Shown: positions 19,966 through 28,975, counted from the stretch's first letter. The stretch is 64,000 nucleotides of DNA from Streptomyces lichenis (GCF_023218175.1 NZ_JALPTH010000025.1:52384-116383), one strand, 5' to 3'. The notes: generated from the sequence alone by a model not told the origin. Numbers and translations are program-made.

Positions 19966-20056
19966 GCTCCCGACCGTACGACTCGGCCGCCCGAAACGCG
20001 CAGTGAGCGCGCGGGTTCCCCCTACCACCAGGGCACCTCATCGGCGGTAGGGAGCT

Positions 20057-21289
20057 CTACGGGCGGGGCTCGGGGCGGCCCTGGCGGGGGAGGTCCAGGG
20101 CGCCGGCGGAGTCGCAGTACTCCCGTACCGCGCTGGTCCGGGCGACCACCCGGCCCCGGTGCACCACGATGCGGCTGTACGCCAGGGACAGCGCCCCTGA
20201 CAGCCGCTCACCCCGCACCGCCAGCAGCTCGGCGGGGAAGCCCGCCTCCACCCGTACGCCCGGCAGCCCCATCGCCTGCCTGGCCTCGCCGCTGACCGCC
20301 GCGTACGCCTCCTCCGGCCGCAGTCCCGCCTGCGAGGCCAGCAGGAACGCGGCCTCCAGGGGATCTCCGCGCCCCACCGGGTTGGCCAGGTCGCGCAGTG
20401 CGCCGCCGCCGGCCGCCACCCGCACCCCCGCCGACCGCAGCAGCCGCACCGGCGCCACCTCCCGGGTGTCGGTGCCCGCGCAACCGCCCTGCGGCAGGCA
20501 GACCACCGTCACCCCGGTGGCCGCGAGCTGGTCGGCGGCCCGCCCGGCCACCTCGGCCGGCAACCGGCCCAGCGCTCCGCACGGGCCGATCACCACTCCG
20601 GGGCGCAGCCCGCCGGCCATCGCCGCCAGCCGCGCCAGCCGGGCCGGGTCGTCCCCGTCCAGGTGCAGATCGACCGGGCGGCCGTGCTCCGCCGCCACCT
20701 CCAGCACGGCCTCCACGTACCCCGCCGGATCGGGGTCCAGATCGGGCCGCCCCCCGACCACCGAGGCGCCCATCCGCACCGCGTCCCGCAGCATCGCCAG
20801 ACCGTCCGCGCCCGCCACCCCGGTCAGCAGCCGGGGCACCGCGACCGTCGCCAGCTCGGCCAGCCCGTGCAGCGACCGGCGGGCCTGGAGCACCGCCTCC
20901 AGCGCTCCCAGTCCCTGCACATCCCCGATCCGCACCTGCGCCCGCAGCGCCGTCGCGCCGTGTCCCAGCTGGAGCAGGGCCGCCTCGGTGGCCCGGCGCT
21001 CCACCTCCTCCGGGGTGTACGGGACGGGGCCGGGCGCGTCGGCGGTCAGCGCGGTGTCGGCATGGGCGTGCGGCTCGGCCGGGGCGGGCAGCAGCAGATA
21101 CCCCCCGAGGTCGACCCTGGCCCCGTGCGCGGGGAGGCTGCCCGCCGTACCGACCGCCTCGATGCGGCCCCCGGCCAGCCTGACGTCCACGGTCCGGCCG
21201 TCCGCCAGTCGGGCGCCGCTCAGCAGCAGCGCCGTGGCGTCGGTGGTGGCGCTCTCGGATGGTCGCGGCTGCTGGCTGTCGAAGGACAT
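20057..21289 (-). CDS. Amidohydrolase-like protein, probably without full metal site
   Basis: The 410-aa protein starts at ATG 21289 after AGGAG. The fold is that of cytosine-deaminase-type amidohydrolases. His74 and His76 (PHAHAD) and His209 (DLHLDGDD) are retained. The position expected to hold the third metal-site His reads IGPCGAL, and the expected catalytic Asp before the RDxxNPxGxGDPLEA signature is Gly (AGGGALRDLANPVGRGDP). It may therefore be a non-catalytic or altered-specificity member. The C-terminal beta-sandwich (AELLAVRGERL, IVVHRGRVVA) is intact. The gene sits alone next to the tRNA cluster. Confidence 0.75.
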   Translation of the reverse strand: MSFDSQQPRPSESATTDATALLLSGARLADGRTVDVRLAGGRIEAVGTAGSLPAHGARVDLGGYLLLPAPAEPHAHADTALTADAPGPVPYTPEEVERRATEAALLQLGHGATALRAQVRIGDVQGLGALEAVLQARRSLHGLAELATVAVPRLLTGVAGADGLAMLRDAVRMGASVVGGRPDLDPDPAGYVEAVLEVAAEHGRPVDLHLDGDDPARLARLAAMAGGLRPGVVIGPCGALGRLPAEVAGRAADQLAATGVTVVCLPQGGCAGTDTREVAPVRLLRSAGVRVAAGGGALRDLANPVGRGDPLEAAFLLASQAGLRPEEAYAAVSGEARQAMGLPGVRVEAGFPAELLAVRGERLSGALSLAYSRIVVHRGRVVARTSAVREYCDSAGALDLPRQGRPEPRP

Positions 21290-21735
21290 CGGGCTCCTGG
21301 CGTGGCTCGGGTGCGCCGCCGCCCGGGAGAGGGAGGGCGGTGGGGGCGCGGACGGGCGGCATGGGGGCGCGGAGAGGGGGGGGAGGAAGAGGGGAGCGGG
21401 TGCGCTGGGTAGGTGAATGATCACACAGGGTGAGACGAGCCTAGGGCGCCCGGGGCGGAGGGGCGTGGAGGGGCGCATGGGGGCGCGTTAGTCGTACCGG
21501 CGCGGTGGCGGACGGGAGCCGGGCGGAATGCGCCCGCGCCGCGCGACGCCGTACGCCGGTACCGCCGGCGGTCGGGGGGCCGGCGGGGCGCGCGTCGAGA
21601 GCCCGGCACGGTGGCGGGCGGGAGGCGATCACGGGCCCGGCGAGGCGGTGATCAGAGGCCGGGTGGGGCGGCCGGCCAGGGTGGTGTGGGCGCGGTGAAA
21701 CGGATTTGGGCGAACGGCGGACGACCGTGTAATGT
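21290..21735 (+). promoter_or_regulatory. Gene-free stretch ending in the tRNA-Thr promoter
   Basis: This stretch is G-rich on the plus strand and has no believable coding frame. Its last part carries a vegetative-type promoter for the tRNAs, with TTGGGC at 21706-21711, an 18-nt spacer and TAATGT at 21730-21735, about 11 bases before tRNA-Thr. The promoter of the divergent amidohydrolase gene is not obvious. Confidence 0.55.
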
Positions 21736-21746
21736 CTTCATCGCTC

Positions 21747-21819
21747 GCCCCAATAGCTCAGTCGGTAGAGCGTCTCCATGGTAAGGAGAAGGTCTACGGT
21801 TCGATTCCGTATTGGGGCT
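21747..21819 (+). tRNA. tRNA-Thr (GGT)
   Basis: This is a 73-nt tRNA. The acceptor GCCCCAA pairs with TTGGGGC. The anticodon stem TCTCC/GGAGA encloses loop ATGGTAA, giving anticodon GGT. The T-arm is ACGGTTCGATTCCGT. CCA is not encoded. Confidence 0.95.
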
Positions 21820-21865
21820 CTGATGTCGGTGACCCTCGCCCTCGGGCGGGGGGAGCCAGCATCGA

Positions 21866-21938
21866 AGCGGTGTAGCTCAGTCGGTAGAGCAAGCGGCTCA
21901 TAATCGCTGTGTCACCGGTTCAAGTCCGGTCACCGCTA
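21866..21938 (+). tRNA. tRNA-Met (CAT), elongator type
   Basis: This is a 73-nt tRNA. The acceptor AGCGGTG pairs with CACCGCT. The anticodon loop CTCATAA gives CAT. The first pair A-T and the absence of the three G-C pairs in the anticodon stem argue for elongator and not initiator tRNA. It lies 46 bases after tRNA-Thr. Confidence 0.94.
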
Positions 21939-21948
21939 CTCACTAAGT

Positions 21949-21984
21949 GTAGCCGATTGCAGGGTCGGTCCTTCGATCGGCTAC
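21949..21984 (+). terminator. Hairpin between tRNA-Met and rpmG
   Basis: Perfect 9-bp arms GTAGCCGAT and ATCGGCTAC enclose an 18-nt loop and are followed by TCTTTCTTG. It may terminate the tRNA transcript or attenuate read-through into rpmG, which starts 47 bases later. Confidence 0.6.
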
Positions 21985-22030
21985 TCTTTCTTGCGTTCAT
22001 CCGTCCATCCGTCCGTCAAGGAGCACTCAC

Positions 22031-22195
22031 GTGGCTGCCACCGACGTCCGCCCGAAGATCACGCTGGCCTGCGTGGAGTGCAAGGAGCGGAACTACATCA
22101 CCAAGAAGAACCGGCGCAACAACCCGGACCGTCTTGAGATGAAGAAGCACTGCCCTCGCTGCAACTCGCACACCGCGCACCGCGAGACTCGCTGA
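22031..22195 (+). CDS. rpmG: 50S ribosomal protein L33, zinc-binding form
   Basis: The 54-aa protein starts at GTG 22031 after AAGGAGCACTCAC. Two CxxC motifs (CVEC, CPRC) mark the zinc-containing C+ type of L33. Streptomyces usually also has a cysteine-free copy under zinc control; this copy is the zinc-replete form. The following MaoC genes have their own Shine-Dalgarno site. Confidence 0.95.
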
Positions 22196-22285
22196 ATCAG
22201 GCTCGTACACGAGGCCGCTCCCCATCCGGGGGCGGCCTCGTGTCGTTTGTCGCTGATATTGATCGCTTCAGGAGGTAACGCGTCC

Positions 22286-22741
22286 ATGGCGCTCGACCAG
22301 TCCTTCGTAGGGCGGAGCTATCCGCCCACCGCCCCCTACGAGGTGGGGCGGGAGAAGATCCGCGAATTCGCCGAGGCGATCGGCGACGCGAATCCCGTCT
22401 ACCTCGACGCGGAGGCGGCGAAGGCGCTCGGACACCCGGAGGTGATCGCCCCGCCGACCTTCGTGTTCGCCATCACCTTCCGTGCCGCCGAGCAGGTGAT
22501 CGGGGACCCGCAGCTCGGGCTGGACTACAACCGGGTGGTCCACGGCGACCAGCGGTTCGCGTACACCCGCCCGGTACGGGCCGGGGACCGGCTCGCCGTC
22601 ACCTCCACCATCGAGAAGATCAAGTCGATGGCGGGCAACGACATCCTGGACATCCGGGGTGAGGTGCACGACGAGGCCGGGGAGCACGTGGTGACGGCCT
22701 GGATCAAGCTGGTGGCCCGCGCCGCCGACGAGGAGGCCTGA
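22286..22741 (+). CDS. MaoC-like (3R)-hydroxyacyl dehydratase subunit, HadA-like
   Basis: The 151-aa protein starts at ATG 22286 after a strong AGGAGGT. The N-terminal FAS1-type dehydratase region is present (GREKIREFAEAIGDANPVYLD, in pieces), but the catalytic D-x4-H hydratase motif is not. In actinobacteria this subunit pairs with a MaoC subunit such as the one encoded next, to dehydrate hydroxyacyl-ACP in fatty acid elongation. Confidence 0.85.
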   Translation: MALDQSFVGRSYPPTAPYEVGREKIREFAEAIGDANPVYLDAEAAKALGHPEVIAPPTFVFAITFRAAEQVIGDPQLGLDYNRVVHGDQRFAYTRPVRAGDRLAVTSTIEKIKSMAGNDILDIRGEVHDEAGEHVVTAWIKLVARAADEEA

Positions 22742-22745
22742 GCCG

Positions 22746-23174
22746 ATGACCGCGAAGATCGCGTACGACGAGGTCGAGGTCGGCACCGAGCTGCCGGCGC
22801 AGAGCTTCCCGGTGACCCGCGCCACGCTGGTGCGGTACGCGGGCGCCTCCGGTGACTTCAACCCGATCCACTGGAACGAGAAGTTCGCTGTCGAGGTCGG
22901 CCTGCCGGACGTCATCGCGCACGGCATGTTCACCATGGCCGAGGCCGCCCGGGTGGTCACCGACTGGGTCGGCGACCCGGGCGCGGTGGTCGAGTACGGC
23001 GTGCGCTTCACCAGGCCGGTCGTGGTGCCCAACGACGACACCGGCGCACTGATCGAGGTCAGCGCCAAGGTCGCCGCCAAGCTGGAGGAGAACAGGGTCC
23101 GGGTCGACCTGACCGCGACCAGCGCCGGGCAGAAGGTGCTGGGCATGGCCCGCGCGGTGGTCCGGCTGGCGTGA
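22746..23174 (+). CDS. MaoC-like (R)-specific enoyl hydratase/dehydratase subunit, HadB-like
   Basis: The 142-aa protein starts at ATG 22746, four bases after the HadA-like stop. It has the hot-dog fold and the catalytic motif SGDFNPIHWNEKFA (Asp-x4-His). IAHGMFTMAEAARVV follows, as in MaoC proteins. It is likely the catalytic half of a heterodimeric dehydratase. Confidence 0.88.
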   Translation: MTAKIAYDEVEVGTELPAQSFPVTRATLVRYAGASGDFNPIHWNEKFAVEVGLPDVIAHGMFTMAEAARVVTDWVGDPGAVVEYGVRFTRPVVVPNDDTGALIEVSAKVAAKLEENRVRVDLTATSAGQKVLGMARAVVRLA

Positions 23175-23287
23175 GCCGCCGCACGGCCACCGCCCGGGCC
23201 GCCACCCGGGCGGTGGCCGTACGCGCTCCCGGCGGTGCGGGACGCCGGACGATCGGGCCCGCCCGTCTGCCCCGTAACCTTGCACCC

Positions 23288-24343
23288 GTGCACGTACTCC
23301 ACGACGCCCCCCTCGCGCCCCTGACGACCTTCCGGCTCGGCGGGCCCGCCACCCGGCTCGCGACGGCGACCACCGACGACGAGGTGATCGCCGCCGTCCG
23401 CGAGGCGGACCAGAGCGGCACCCCGCTGCTGATCATCGGCGGCGGATCCAACCTGGTCATCGGCGACAAGGGCTTCGAGGGCACCGCCCTGCGCATCGCC
23501 ACCAGCGGCGTCATGCTGGACGGCACCCGGCTGGAGCTGGCCGCCGGCGAGAACTGGTCGGAGGCCGTCGCCCGTACCGTCGAGGCGGGGCTCGCCGGGA
23601 TCGAGTGCCTGGCCGGCATCCCCGGCTCGGCCGGCGCCACCCCGATCCAGAACGTCGGGGCGTACGGCCAGGAGGTCTCCACCACCATCACCGAGGTCGT
23701 CGCCTACGACCGGCGCACCCGGGAGACCGTGGTCGTGCCGAACGCCGAGTGCGCGTTCTCCTACCGGCACAGCCGTTTCAAGGCCGACCCCAGCCGCTAT
23801 GTGGTGCTGCGCGTCCGCTTCGAGCTGGAGGACGCCGGCGGGATGAGCGCCCCGCTCCGGTACGCCGAGACGGCCCGCGCCCTCGGGGTGGGCGTGGGGG
23901 ACCGGGTGCCCGCCGCCGACGCCCGCAGGACGGTGCTCGCGCTGCGCGCCGGCAAGGGCATGGTGCTGGACGCCGAGGACCACGACACCTGGTCCGCCGG
24001 GTCCTTCTTCACCAACCCGATCCTGACCGACGAGGCGTACGGGATCTTCCTCGACCGGGTCCGCGAGCGGCTCGGCGGGGACACCGCCCCGCCCGCCTAC
24101 CCGGCCGGCGAGGGGCTGACCAAGACCTCGGCCGCCTGGCTGATCGACAAGGCCGGCTTCACCAAGGGGTACGGCTCCGGCCCGGCCCGGATCTCCACCA
24201 AGCACACCCTCGCGCTCACCAACCGGGGCGAGGCCACCACCGAGGACCTGCTCGCGCTCGCCCGCGAGGTGGTCGAGGGCGTCCGGGACGCCTTCGGGGT
24301 GACCCTGGTCAACGAGCCGGTGACGGTCGGCGTCAGCCTCTGA
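23288..24343 (+). CDS. murB: UDP-N-acetylenolpyruvoylglucosamine reductase
   Basis: The 351-aa protein starts at GTG 23288 (VHVLHDAPLAPLTTFRLGG). The FAD-binding motif GGGSNLVI, SYRHSRF with its active-site Arg, GSFFTNP with the proton-donating Ser, and the C-terminal NEPVTVGVSL with the catalytic Glu are all present. It is a type I MurB that reduces the enolpyruvyl group to lactyl in cytoplasmic peptidoglycan precursor synthesis. An upstream in-frame extension is Ala/Arg-rich and unlikely. Confidence 0.95.
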   Translation: MHVLHDAPLAPLTTFRLGGPATRLATATTDDEVIAAVREADQSGTPLLIIGGGSNLVIGDKGFEGTALRIATSGVMLDGTRLELAAGENWSEAVARTVEAGLAGIECLAGIPGSAGATPIQNVGAYGQEVSTTITEVVAYDRRTRETVVVPNAECAFSYRHSRFKADPSRYVVLRVRFELEDAGGMSAPLRYAETARALGVGVGDRVPAADARRTVLALRAGKGMVLDAEDHDTWSAGSFFTNPILTDEAYGIFLDRVRERLGGDTAPPAYPAGEGLTKTSAAWLIDKAGFTKGYGSGPARISTKHTLALTNRGEATTEDLLALAREVVEGVRDAFGVTLVNEPVTVGVSL

Positions 24344-24368
24344 GCCCACTCCCGCGGTCGGCGGTACG

Positions 24369-25005
24369 TCAGTAGGCCACGGCCACCGGCTGCCGTACCG
24401 TCGCCGGGTCGTCGACCATCGCCAGCATGGCGTGCGCCACGTCCGCCCGGGCGATGGCGGCCCCGCCCCGCAGTGAGGCGCCCACCGCCGTGCGGTAGCG
24501 GCCGGTCCCCGCGCGGTCGAGCAGCCGGGGCGGCCGCACCGCCGTCCACTCCGTGGCACTGCGCCGCAGCTGCTCCTCCATGGCCCGCAGATCGTCGTAG
24601 TGCGCCCCGCAGCACCCGGGAGACGATCGGGGTGAGGAGGCGCAGCGCCAGGGTCTCCCGCTCCGGTACGGGGCCCAGCGGCGCCGCGCTCACCGCCAGG
24701 AACCGCGAGACGCCCTCCGCCTCCATCGCCCGCAGCACCGCCGTGGTCAGGGACGCGGCCACGCCCACCTGGGCGCGGCCGCGCGGGCCGAGCGCGGAGA
24801 GCACCGCGTCCCGGCCGGCCACCGCCGGCCGCAGCGCGTCCGGCTGGTCCATCCGGGGGACCGTGAACACCTCCAGGCGCTCCCCGGTGACGGTCAGCCG
24901 GGACGGATCACGTACCACCGCCGTCACCTGATGACCGGCCGCCAGTGCCTGGCCGACAAGCTCCCGGCCGATTCCGCCGGTCGCCCCGAACACCGTGAGC
25001 CGCAT
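24369..25005 (-). pseudogene. NAD(P)-binding (NmrA-like) protein with a frameshift
   Basis: From ATG 25005 the frame begins with a clear Rossmann motif (MRLTVFGATGGIGRELV) and runs to about codon 132 (LTPIVSRVLRG). Homology then continues in another frame (HYDDLRAMEEQLRRSATEWT to VAVAY and the stop at 24369). Removing one G from the G4 run at 24605-24608 (minus strand) joins the two halves into one protein of about 211 aa. It is either a true frameshift, making a pseudogene, or a sequencing error. It is divergent from the TetR gene and shares its operator region. Confidence 0.75.
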
Positions 25006-25038
25006 CGGATCCCGCCTTCCGGACCGGAGACCGCCGGG

Positions 25039-25145
25039 TGGGTGAGTGCTCACTTCCCCCGTGAGTGAGCAGCCACCTACCGCGGGTGGTCCACCTGGGT
25101 GGGTGAGTGACCACCCACCTGTGTGGGTGAGTGCTCACTCACCCA
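25039..25145. promoter_or_regulatory. Three palindromic operator-like sites between the frameshifted gene and tetR
   Basis: The divergent control region holds three related inverted repeats built on GGGTGAGTG. Site 1 is around 25039-25058 (AGTG-CT-CACT core). Site 2 is around 25098-25119 (GGTGGGT / ACCCACC arms). Site 3, at 25124-25145, has perfect 10-bp arms TGGGTGAGTG and CACTCACCCA around CT. They are the natural targets for the adjacent TetR protein, which would repress both directions. Confidence 0.7.
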
Positions 25146-25234
25146 CTAGGATGGGCGCCCCGGCGGGCCGCCGTCAACACCGGCCGGACCGCGACCGACC
25201 GCGACCGACCACGACCGGAGAGCGAGGCCCCCAC

Positions 25235-25852
25235 GTGACGAAGCCCGCGCGGGAGCGCATCCTGGACGCGGCCCACGAGTTGTGGCGCGGGATCGGCCTC
25301 GCCCGTACCACCACCAAGGAGATCGCCCGGGCGGCCGACTGCTCCGAGGCGGCGCTGTACAAGTTCTACGGCAGCAAGGAGGAGCTGTTCGTCGCCGTGT
25401 TGCGGGAGCGGCTGCCCCGGCTCGGTCCACTGCTCGAACGGCTCACCGCCGACCCCGGCGGGCGCACGGTCGAGGAGAACCTCACCGACGTCGCCCGGCA
25501 CGCCGCCCTCTTCTACGCGGAGAGCTTCCCGATCGGCGCCTCGCTCTACGCCGAGCCCCGGCTCAAGGAGCGGCACGACGCCGTCCTGCGGGAGCTGGGC
25601 GCCGGACCCCACCAGCCCGTCGAGGCGCTGACCCGCTACCTCACCGCCGAGCGGGATGCCGGCCGGCTGCGCCCCGGAGCCGACCCCTCGGCCGCCGCCT
25701 CACTGCTCCTCGGCGCCTGTGTGCACCGGGCGTTCGCCTACGAGGCGACCCCCGCGGGCCGTCCCCCGCAGGGCCTGGACGCCTTCGCCGCCTCCCTCGC
25801 CCGCACCCTGCTGGCCGGCATCGGACCGGACGCGGGGGATGCGGCGGGCTAG
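25235..25852 (+). CDS. TetR-family transcriptional regulator
   Basis: The 205-aa protein starts at GTG 25235. The HTH is at residues 10-55 (RERILDAAHELW, TTTKEIARAADCSEAALYKFYGSKEELF in pieces). A ligand-binding C-terminal domain follows. It likely controls itself and the divergent NAD(P)-binding gene through the palindromes upstream. The stop overlaps the convergent add gene by 4 bp. Confidence 0.9.
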   Translation: MTKPARERILDAAHELWRGIGLARTTTKEIARAADCSEAALYKFYGSKEELFVAVLRERLPRLGPLLERLTADPGGRTVEENLTDVARHAALFYAESFPIGASLYAEPRLKERHDAVLRELGAGPHQPVEALTRYLTAERDAGRLRPGADPSAAASLLLGACVHRAFAYEATPAGRPPQGLDAFAASLARTLLAGIGPDAGDAAG

Positions 25853-26877
25853 GACCCCAGCCATTCGTCCACGCCGGCCAGCAGCTTCGCCCGGACATCC
25901 TCCGGGGCCGCCGAGCCGCGCACCGACTGGCGGGCCAGCTCGGCCAACTCCTCGTCGGTGAAGCCGTGGTGGGCCCGGGCGAACTCGTACTGGGCGGCCA
26001 GCCGGGAGCCGAACAGCAGCGGGTCGTCCGCCCCGAGCGCCATCGGCACCCCCGCCTCGTAGAGCGTCCGCAGCGGCACCTGCTCCGGCTTCTCGTACAC
26101 CCCCAGCGCCACATTGGACGCCGGGCACACCTCGCAGGTCACGCCCCGCTCGGCCAGCCGGCGCAGCAGCCGCGGGTCCTCCGCCGCCCGTACGCCGTGC
26201 CCGATCCGCGCCGCGCCCAGGTCGTCCAGGCAGTCCCGTACCGAGGCCGGGCCGGTCAGCTCGCCGCCGTGCGGAGCGGCCAGCAGCCCGCCCTCCCGGG
26301 CGATGGCGAACGCCCGGTCGAAGTCCCGGGCCATCCCGCGCCGCTCGTCGTTGGAGAGCCCGAAGCCGATCACCCCGCGGTCCGCGAACCGCACCGCGAG
26401 CCGGGCCAGGGTGCGGGCGTCCAGCGGGTGCTTCATCCGGTTCGCCGCGACGATCACCCGCATCCCGAGCCCGGTCTCCCGGGAGGCGGAGTCCACCGCG
26501 TCCAGGATGATCTCCAGCGCCGGGATCAGCCCGCCGAGCCGGGGGGCGTACGAGGTGGGGTCGACCTGGATCTCCAGCCACCCCGAGCCGTCCCGGACGT
26601 CCTCCTCGGCCGCCTCGCGCACCAGGCGCACGATGTCCTCCGGCTCCCGCAGGCAGGAGCGCGCCGCGTCGTACAGCCGCTGGAAGCGGAACCAGCCCCG
26701 CTCGTCGGTCGCCCGCAGCTTCGGCGGCTCGCCTCCCCGCAGCGCGTCGGGCAGGTGGATGCCGTACTTGTCGGCCAGCTCCAGCAGGGTGCCGGGGCGC
26801 ATCGAGCCGGTGAAGTGCAGGTGCAGATGGGCCTTCGGCAGCAGACGCAGATCGCGCGGGGGGTGAGGGTGCTCCAT
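25849..26877 (-). CDS. add: Adenosine deaminase
   Basis: The 342-aa protein starts at ATG 26877. Metal and catalytic motifs are present: HLHLHFTG (first two His), APHGGE (His and catalytic Glu), RIGHGV and a final ADDP where the family usually has S/TDDP, with the two Asp conserved. It converts adenosine to inosine in purine salvage. A related cyclic AMP-like or adenine specificity cannot be excluded. Confidence 0.9.
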   Translation of the reverse strand: MEHPHPPRDLRLLPKAHLHLHFTGSMRPGTLLELADKYGIHLPDALRGGEPPKLRATDERGWFRFQRLYDAARSCLREPEDIVRLVREAAEEDVRDGSGWLEIQVDPTSYAPRLGGLIPALEIILDAVDSASRETGLGMRVIVAANRMKHPLDARTLARLAVRFADRGVIGFGLSNDERRGMARDFDRAFAIAREGGLLAAPHGGELTGPASVRDCLDDLGAARIGHGVRAAEDPRLLRRLAERGVTCEVCPASNVALGVYEKPEQVPLRTLYEAGVPMALGADDPLLFGSRLAAQYEFARAHHGFTDEELAELARQSVRGSAAPEDVRAKLLAGVDEWLGS

Positions 26878-27011
26878 CCCAGGATCCTGCCAAAGGCGGC
26901 GCGCCGAGGGCAGCCCCTTTCCCTGTCCGGGCCCTGATCGGGTGCTTGCCAGAACGCGAGAGCGGGCCCGGGGAGGCGTCCCCGGACCCGCTCGCAGGCG
27001 GTGTACGCCGG

Positions 27012-28238
27012 TCAGTCGCGCGCCTCGGCCAGCAGCTTCTGCACCCGCGAGATGCCCTCGACCAGGTCCTCGTCGCCCAGCGCGTAGGACAGCCGCAGAT
27101 AGCCGGGGGTGCCGAACGCCTCACCCGGCACGACCGCCACCTCGACCTCGGTGAGGATCAGCTCGGCCAGCTCCACCGTGGTCCGCGGGCGCTTGCCGCG
27201 GATCTCCTTGCCCAGCAGGGCCTTCACCGAGGGGTACGCGTAGAAGGCGCCCTCGGGCGTCGGGCAGAGGACGCCGTCGATCTCGTTGAGCATCCGCACG
27301 ATGGTCTGGCGGCGGCGGTCGAAGGCGGTCCGCATCTCGGCGACCGCGTCCAGGCTGCCGGAGACCGCGGCCAGCGCGGCGACCTGCGCCACGTTGGAGA
27401 CGTTGGAGGTGGCGTGCGACTGGAGGTTGGTCGCCGCCTTCACCACGTCCTTGGGGCCGATGATCCAGCCCACCCGCCAGCCGGTCATCGCGTAGGTCTT
27501 CGCCACCCCGTTGACCACGACGCACTTGTCGCGCAGCTCGGGCAGGAGCGCGGGCAGCGAGGTGAACTCCGCGTCCCCGTATACCAGGTGCTCGTAGATC
27601 TCGTCGGTCAGCACCCACAGGCCGTGCTCGACGGCCCAGCGGCCGATCGCCTCGGCGTCCTCGCGGCTGTAGACCGCGCCGGTGGGGTTGGACGGGGAGA
27701 CGAAGAGCACGACCTTGGTGTTCTCGGTGCGGGCCGCCTCCAGCTGCTCCACGGACACCCGGTAGCCGGTGGTCTCGTCGGCCACCACCTCCACCGGGAC
27801 ACCGCCGGCCAGCCGGATGGACTCCGGGTAGGTCGTCCAGTACGGGGCGGGCACGATGACCTCGTCACCCGGGTCCAGGATCGCGGCGAACGCCTCGTAG
27901 ATCGCCTGCTTGCCGCCGTTGGTCACCAGCACCTCGGCCGGGTCGACCTGGTAGCCGGAGTCCCGCAGCGTCTTCTCGGCGATGGCCTTCTTCAGCTCGG
28001 GCAGGCCGCCGGCCGGGGTGTAGCGGTGGTACTTCGGGTTGCGGCAGGCCTCGATCGCGGCCTCGACGATGTAGTCCGGCGTCGGGAAGTCGGGCTCACC
28101 GGCGCCGAAGCCGATCACCGGACGCCCGGCGGCCTTCAGGGCCTTGGCCTTGGCGTCCACGGCGAGGGTCGCGGACTCGGAGATCGCGCCGACTCGGGCG
28201 GAGACCCGGCGCTCGGAGGGAGGAGTAGCAGCGCTCAT
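27012..28238 (-). CDS. aspC: Pyridoxal-phosphate aminotransferase, aspartate type (subgroup I-beta)
   Basis: The 408-aa protein starts at ATG 28238; ATG 28247 is also in frame. Motifs: GAGEPDFPTPD, NGGKQAIYEAF, SPSNPTGAVY, the PLP Lys in VAKTYAMTGWRVGW, and C-terminal LRLSYA with the substrate-binding Arg. It transfers the amino group of aspartate to 2-oxoglutarate. In Streptomyces an aspartate aminotransferase gene occupies this place before tRNA-Trp and secE. Confidence 0.9.
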   Translation of the reverse strand: MSAATPPSERRVSARVGAISESATLAVDAKAKALKAAGRPVIGFGAGEPDFPTPDYIVEAAIEACRNPKYHRYTPAGGLPELKKAIAEKTLRDSGYQVDPAEVLVTNGGKQAIYEAFAAILDPGDEVIVPAPYWTTYPESIRLAGGVPVEVVADETTGYRVSVEQLEAARTENTKVVLFVSPSNPTGAVYSREDAEAIGRWAVEHGLWVLTDEIYEHLVYGDAEFTSLPALLPELRDKCVVVNGVAKTYAMTGWRVGWIIGPKDVVKAATNLQSHATSNVSNVAQVAALAAVSGSLDAVAEMRTAFDRRRQTIVRMLNEIDGVLCPTPEGAFYAYPSVKALLGKEIRGKRPRTTVELAELILTEVEVAVVPGEAFGTPGYLRLSYALGDEDLVEGISRVQKLLAEARD

Positions 28239-28444
28239 GCGGCCCATCGTCCCAGACCCCGCGGGGCCCCCGTACCCGGGTTTCGCGGTACGGGCGGGAT
28301 GTGTACGGCCGTGCGGCGGGGCCGGCCGGGGCGGGGGCGCCGCCGCTTTCTGTTCGACGGGAGGCCGCTGACCACGTACACTCACTGCTCGTTGGCTCGC
28401 ACCGACCACCGCTCCCGATGCGGTACGTTGGTGGAGAACGACAG

Positions 28445-28517
28445 AGGGTCGTAGCTCAATTGGTAGAGCACCGGTCTCCAAAACCGGCGGTTGGGGGTTC
28501 AAGTCCCTCCGGCCCTG
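28445..28517 (+). tRNA. tRNA-Trp (CCA)
   Basis: This is a 73-nt tRNA. The acceptor AGGGTCG pairs with CGGCCCT (one T-G pair). The anticodon stem CCGGT/ACCGG encloses loop CTCCAAA, giving CCA. A standard T-arm with GGTTCAAGTCC is present. It lies about 100 bases before secE, as in many actinobacteria. Confidence 0.95.
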
Positions 28518-28619
28518 CTCCACACACCGCCAGGATGTGTGCGCAGGTATGTATGTCATTGCACCGCCGTGCGGCTCAACCCGGGCGCGGCACGGCCGAC
28601 CCGGAATCAGGTGAGAGAC

Positions 28620-28898
28620 ATGACGGACGCCGTAGGCTCCATCGACATGCCTGATGCCGAGGACGAGGCCCCCAAGAAGAACCGCAAGGGCGGCAAGCGC
28701 GGCAAGAAGGGCCCGCTGGGCCGTCTCGCGCTCTTCTACCGGCAGATCATCGCCGAGCTGCGCAAGGTCGTCTGGCCCACCCGCAGCCAGCTGTCGACAT
28801 ACACCACCGTCGTGATCATCTTCGTCGTCGTCATGATCGGTCTGGTGACCGTGATCGACCTCGGCTTCCAGGAAGCAGTCAAGTACGTCTTCGGCTGA
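28620..28898 (+). CDS. secE: Preprotein translocase subunit SecE
   Basis: The 92-aa protein starts at ATG 28620 after GTGAGAGAC. The first 35 residues are highly charged. They are followed by the amphipathic FYRQIIAELRKVVWPTRSQL, the family signature, and one C-terminal membrane helix. It is the single-helix Sec61-gamma-type subunit of the SecYEG channel. It is followed by a terminator-like hairpin and nusG. Confidence 0.95.
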   Translation: MTDAVGSIDMPDAEDEAPKKNRKGGKRGKKGPLGRLALFYRQIIAELRKVVWPTRSQLSTYTTVVIIFVVVMIGLVTVIDLGFQEAVKYVFG

Positions 28899-28908
28899 TT
28901 CCCGCGGA

Positions 28909-28933
28909 GGGCGCCCCGTCGGGCGCCCCTTTT
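28909..28933 (+). terminator. Hairpin between secE and nusG
   Basis: The sequence GGGCGCC-loop-GGCGCCC is followed by CTTTTC. It looks like an intrinsic terminator or attenuator that would tune nusG relative to secE. A separate nusG promoter was not identified. Confidence 0.65.
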
Positions 28934-28975
28934 CGCATGTTCCACCCCATCTGTATCCAGGAAGAAGCAGCCACC

